Assembly (NCBI GenBank): GCA_040219575.1
Contig: JAVJSD010000022.1
Location: 124,001 to 188,000 of the forward strand
DNA length: 64,000 nt
Source of the DNA: JAVJSD01 sp040219575
Lineage (GTDB): Bacteria > Planctomycetota > Planctomycetia > Pirellulales > Pirellulaceae
Direction of reading: 5' to 3'
The notes below the pieces were generated by a model, which did no database searches, was not told the origin of the DNA, and worked only from the letters and a program-made list of their open reading frames with translations. Positions within the stretch are counted from its first letter, which is position 1; every line of letters begins with the position of its first letter. Below are positions 63,776 through 64,000 of this stretch, in pieces. Made by a program: the position numbers and the translations under genes.

Positions 63776-64000
63776 TGTCGGACACCACCTATACCCCCTC
63801 GGCCACTTCGCTCCCCTCGCGCGACGGCGCCCAACCGCGCCGCCTGGCGGTCGAGATCGCCAACCTGCAGCACTACTACGGCGAGGGCGAGCTGCGCAAG
63901 CAGGTGCTGTTCGACAACTACCTGAACGTCGCCGCCGGCGAGATCGTGATCATGACCGGCCCCTCGGGCTCCGGCAAGACCACGCTGCTCACGCTGATCG
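63775..64000 (+). CDS. DevA-like ABC transporter ATP-binding protein, 3' end outside window
   Basis: Seventy-five codons are present. After about 28 variable residues comes VEIANLQHYYGEGELRKQVL, then the Walker A GPSGSGKTTLLTLI at the window edge. The frame continues off the right side. The ATG at 63775 overlaps the permease stop by 1 nt, so it powers the DevBCC exporter. Confidence 0.93.
   Translation, partial: MSDTTYTPSATSLPSRDGAQPRRLAVEIANLQHYYGEGELRKQVLFDNYLNVAAGEIVIMTGPSGSGKTTLLTLI

Overview
The window comes from a high-GC Gram-negative bacterium of the phylum Planctomycetota, most likely a Pirellulales-type lineage (inference). Three kinds of evidence point there. Two proteins combine the PSCyt1/DUF1549/DUF1553-type domains that planctomycetes have expanded. 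There is a quinol:cytochrome c oxidoreductase operon containing a very large multiheme cytochrome. There are also outer-membrane and LPS genes (lptD-like, lptF/G-like, hldE, a WaaE-like glycosyltransferase). Intergenic spaces carry several families of short dispersed palindromes. Shine-Dalgarno (SD) sequences are irregular: some genes have a perfect AGGAGG before a GTG, others have none. I saw no rRNA, tRNA, CRISPR array, prophage or transposase gene.

Layout. 1-10.1 kb (minus strand): a cytochrome bc-type operon read as Rieske protein, cytochrome b6-like protein, enlarged subunit-IV-like protein, 8-heme cytochrome c, and a CxxHPWM cupredoxin-like protein that runs off the left edge. 10.8-17.5 kb: purD, an alpha/beta hydrolase, pgsA, a DegT/DnrJ aminotransferase, an LptF/LptG permease and a small membrane protein. 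17.6-22.4 kb: an NtrC-type response regulator overlapping its sensor kinase, then lipB-lipA. 22.9-28.8 kb: a PSCyt1/DUF1549/DUF1553 protein, an aldo/keto reductase, a Na/Pi cotransporter and a small conserved protein. 28.9-38 kb: dagK, an lptD-like gene, then a cell-surface sugar cluster (methyltransferase, hldE, WaaE-like glycosyltransferase, two more methyltransferases), followed by a MITE-like element. 38.4-41 kb: argG, then an uncharacterised protein packed against an RluA-type pseudouridine synthase.

41-50.5 kb: a DUF1549 protein with a large coiled-coil insertion, an M1 aminopeptidase with HEAT-like repeats, rtcA behind a structured leader, a MORN/YwqK-like membrane protein and csrA. 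50.8-57.2 kb: a lipoprotein, a sugar-phosphate isomerase-like TIM-barrel protein, a three-gene set resembling yqjD/yqjK/yqjE, a PhoD-like phosphatase, an FmdB-like protein without cysteines, hisI and trmL. 57.4-64 kb: a SmpA-like/TPR protein, and divergently a DevB-DevC-DevC-DevA type ABC exporter that runs off the right edge.

Most of the window is housekeeping and envelope biology. The points most worth a second look are: the repeated cytoplasmic tail of the Rieske protein; the menaquinone-type Qo motif and extra cysteine in the bc complex; a LipB-like enzyme with Gln at the usual catalytic Lys; a leader with an 11-codon ORF and candidate terminator before rtcA; the MITE; and the dispersed palindrome families, some of which supply stop codons to neighbouring genes. 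All calls are from reading the sequence; no database search was possible.
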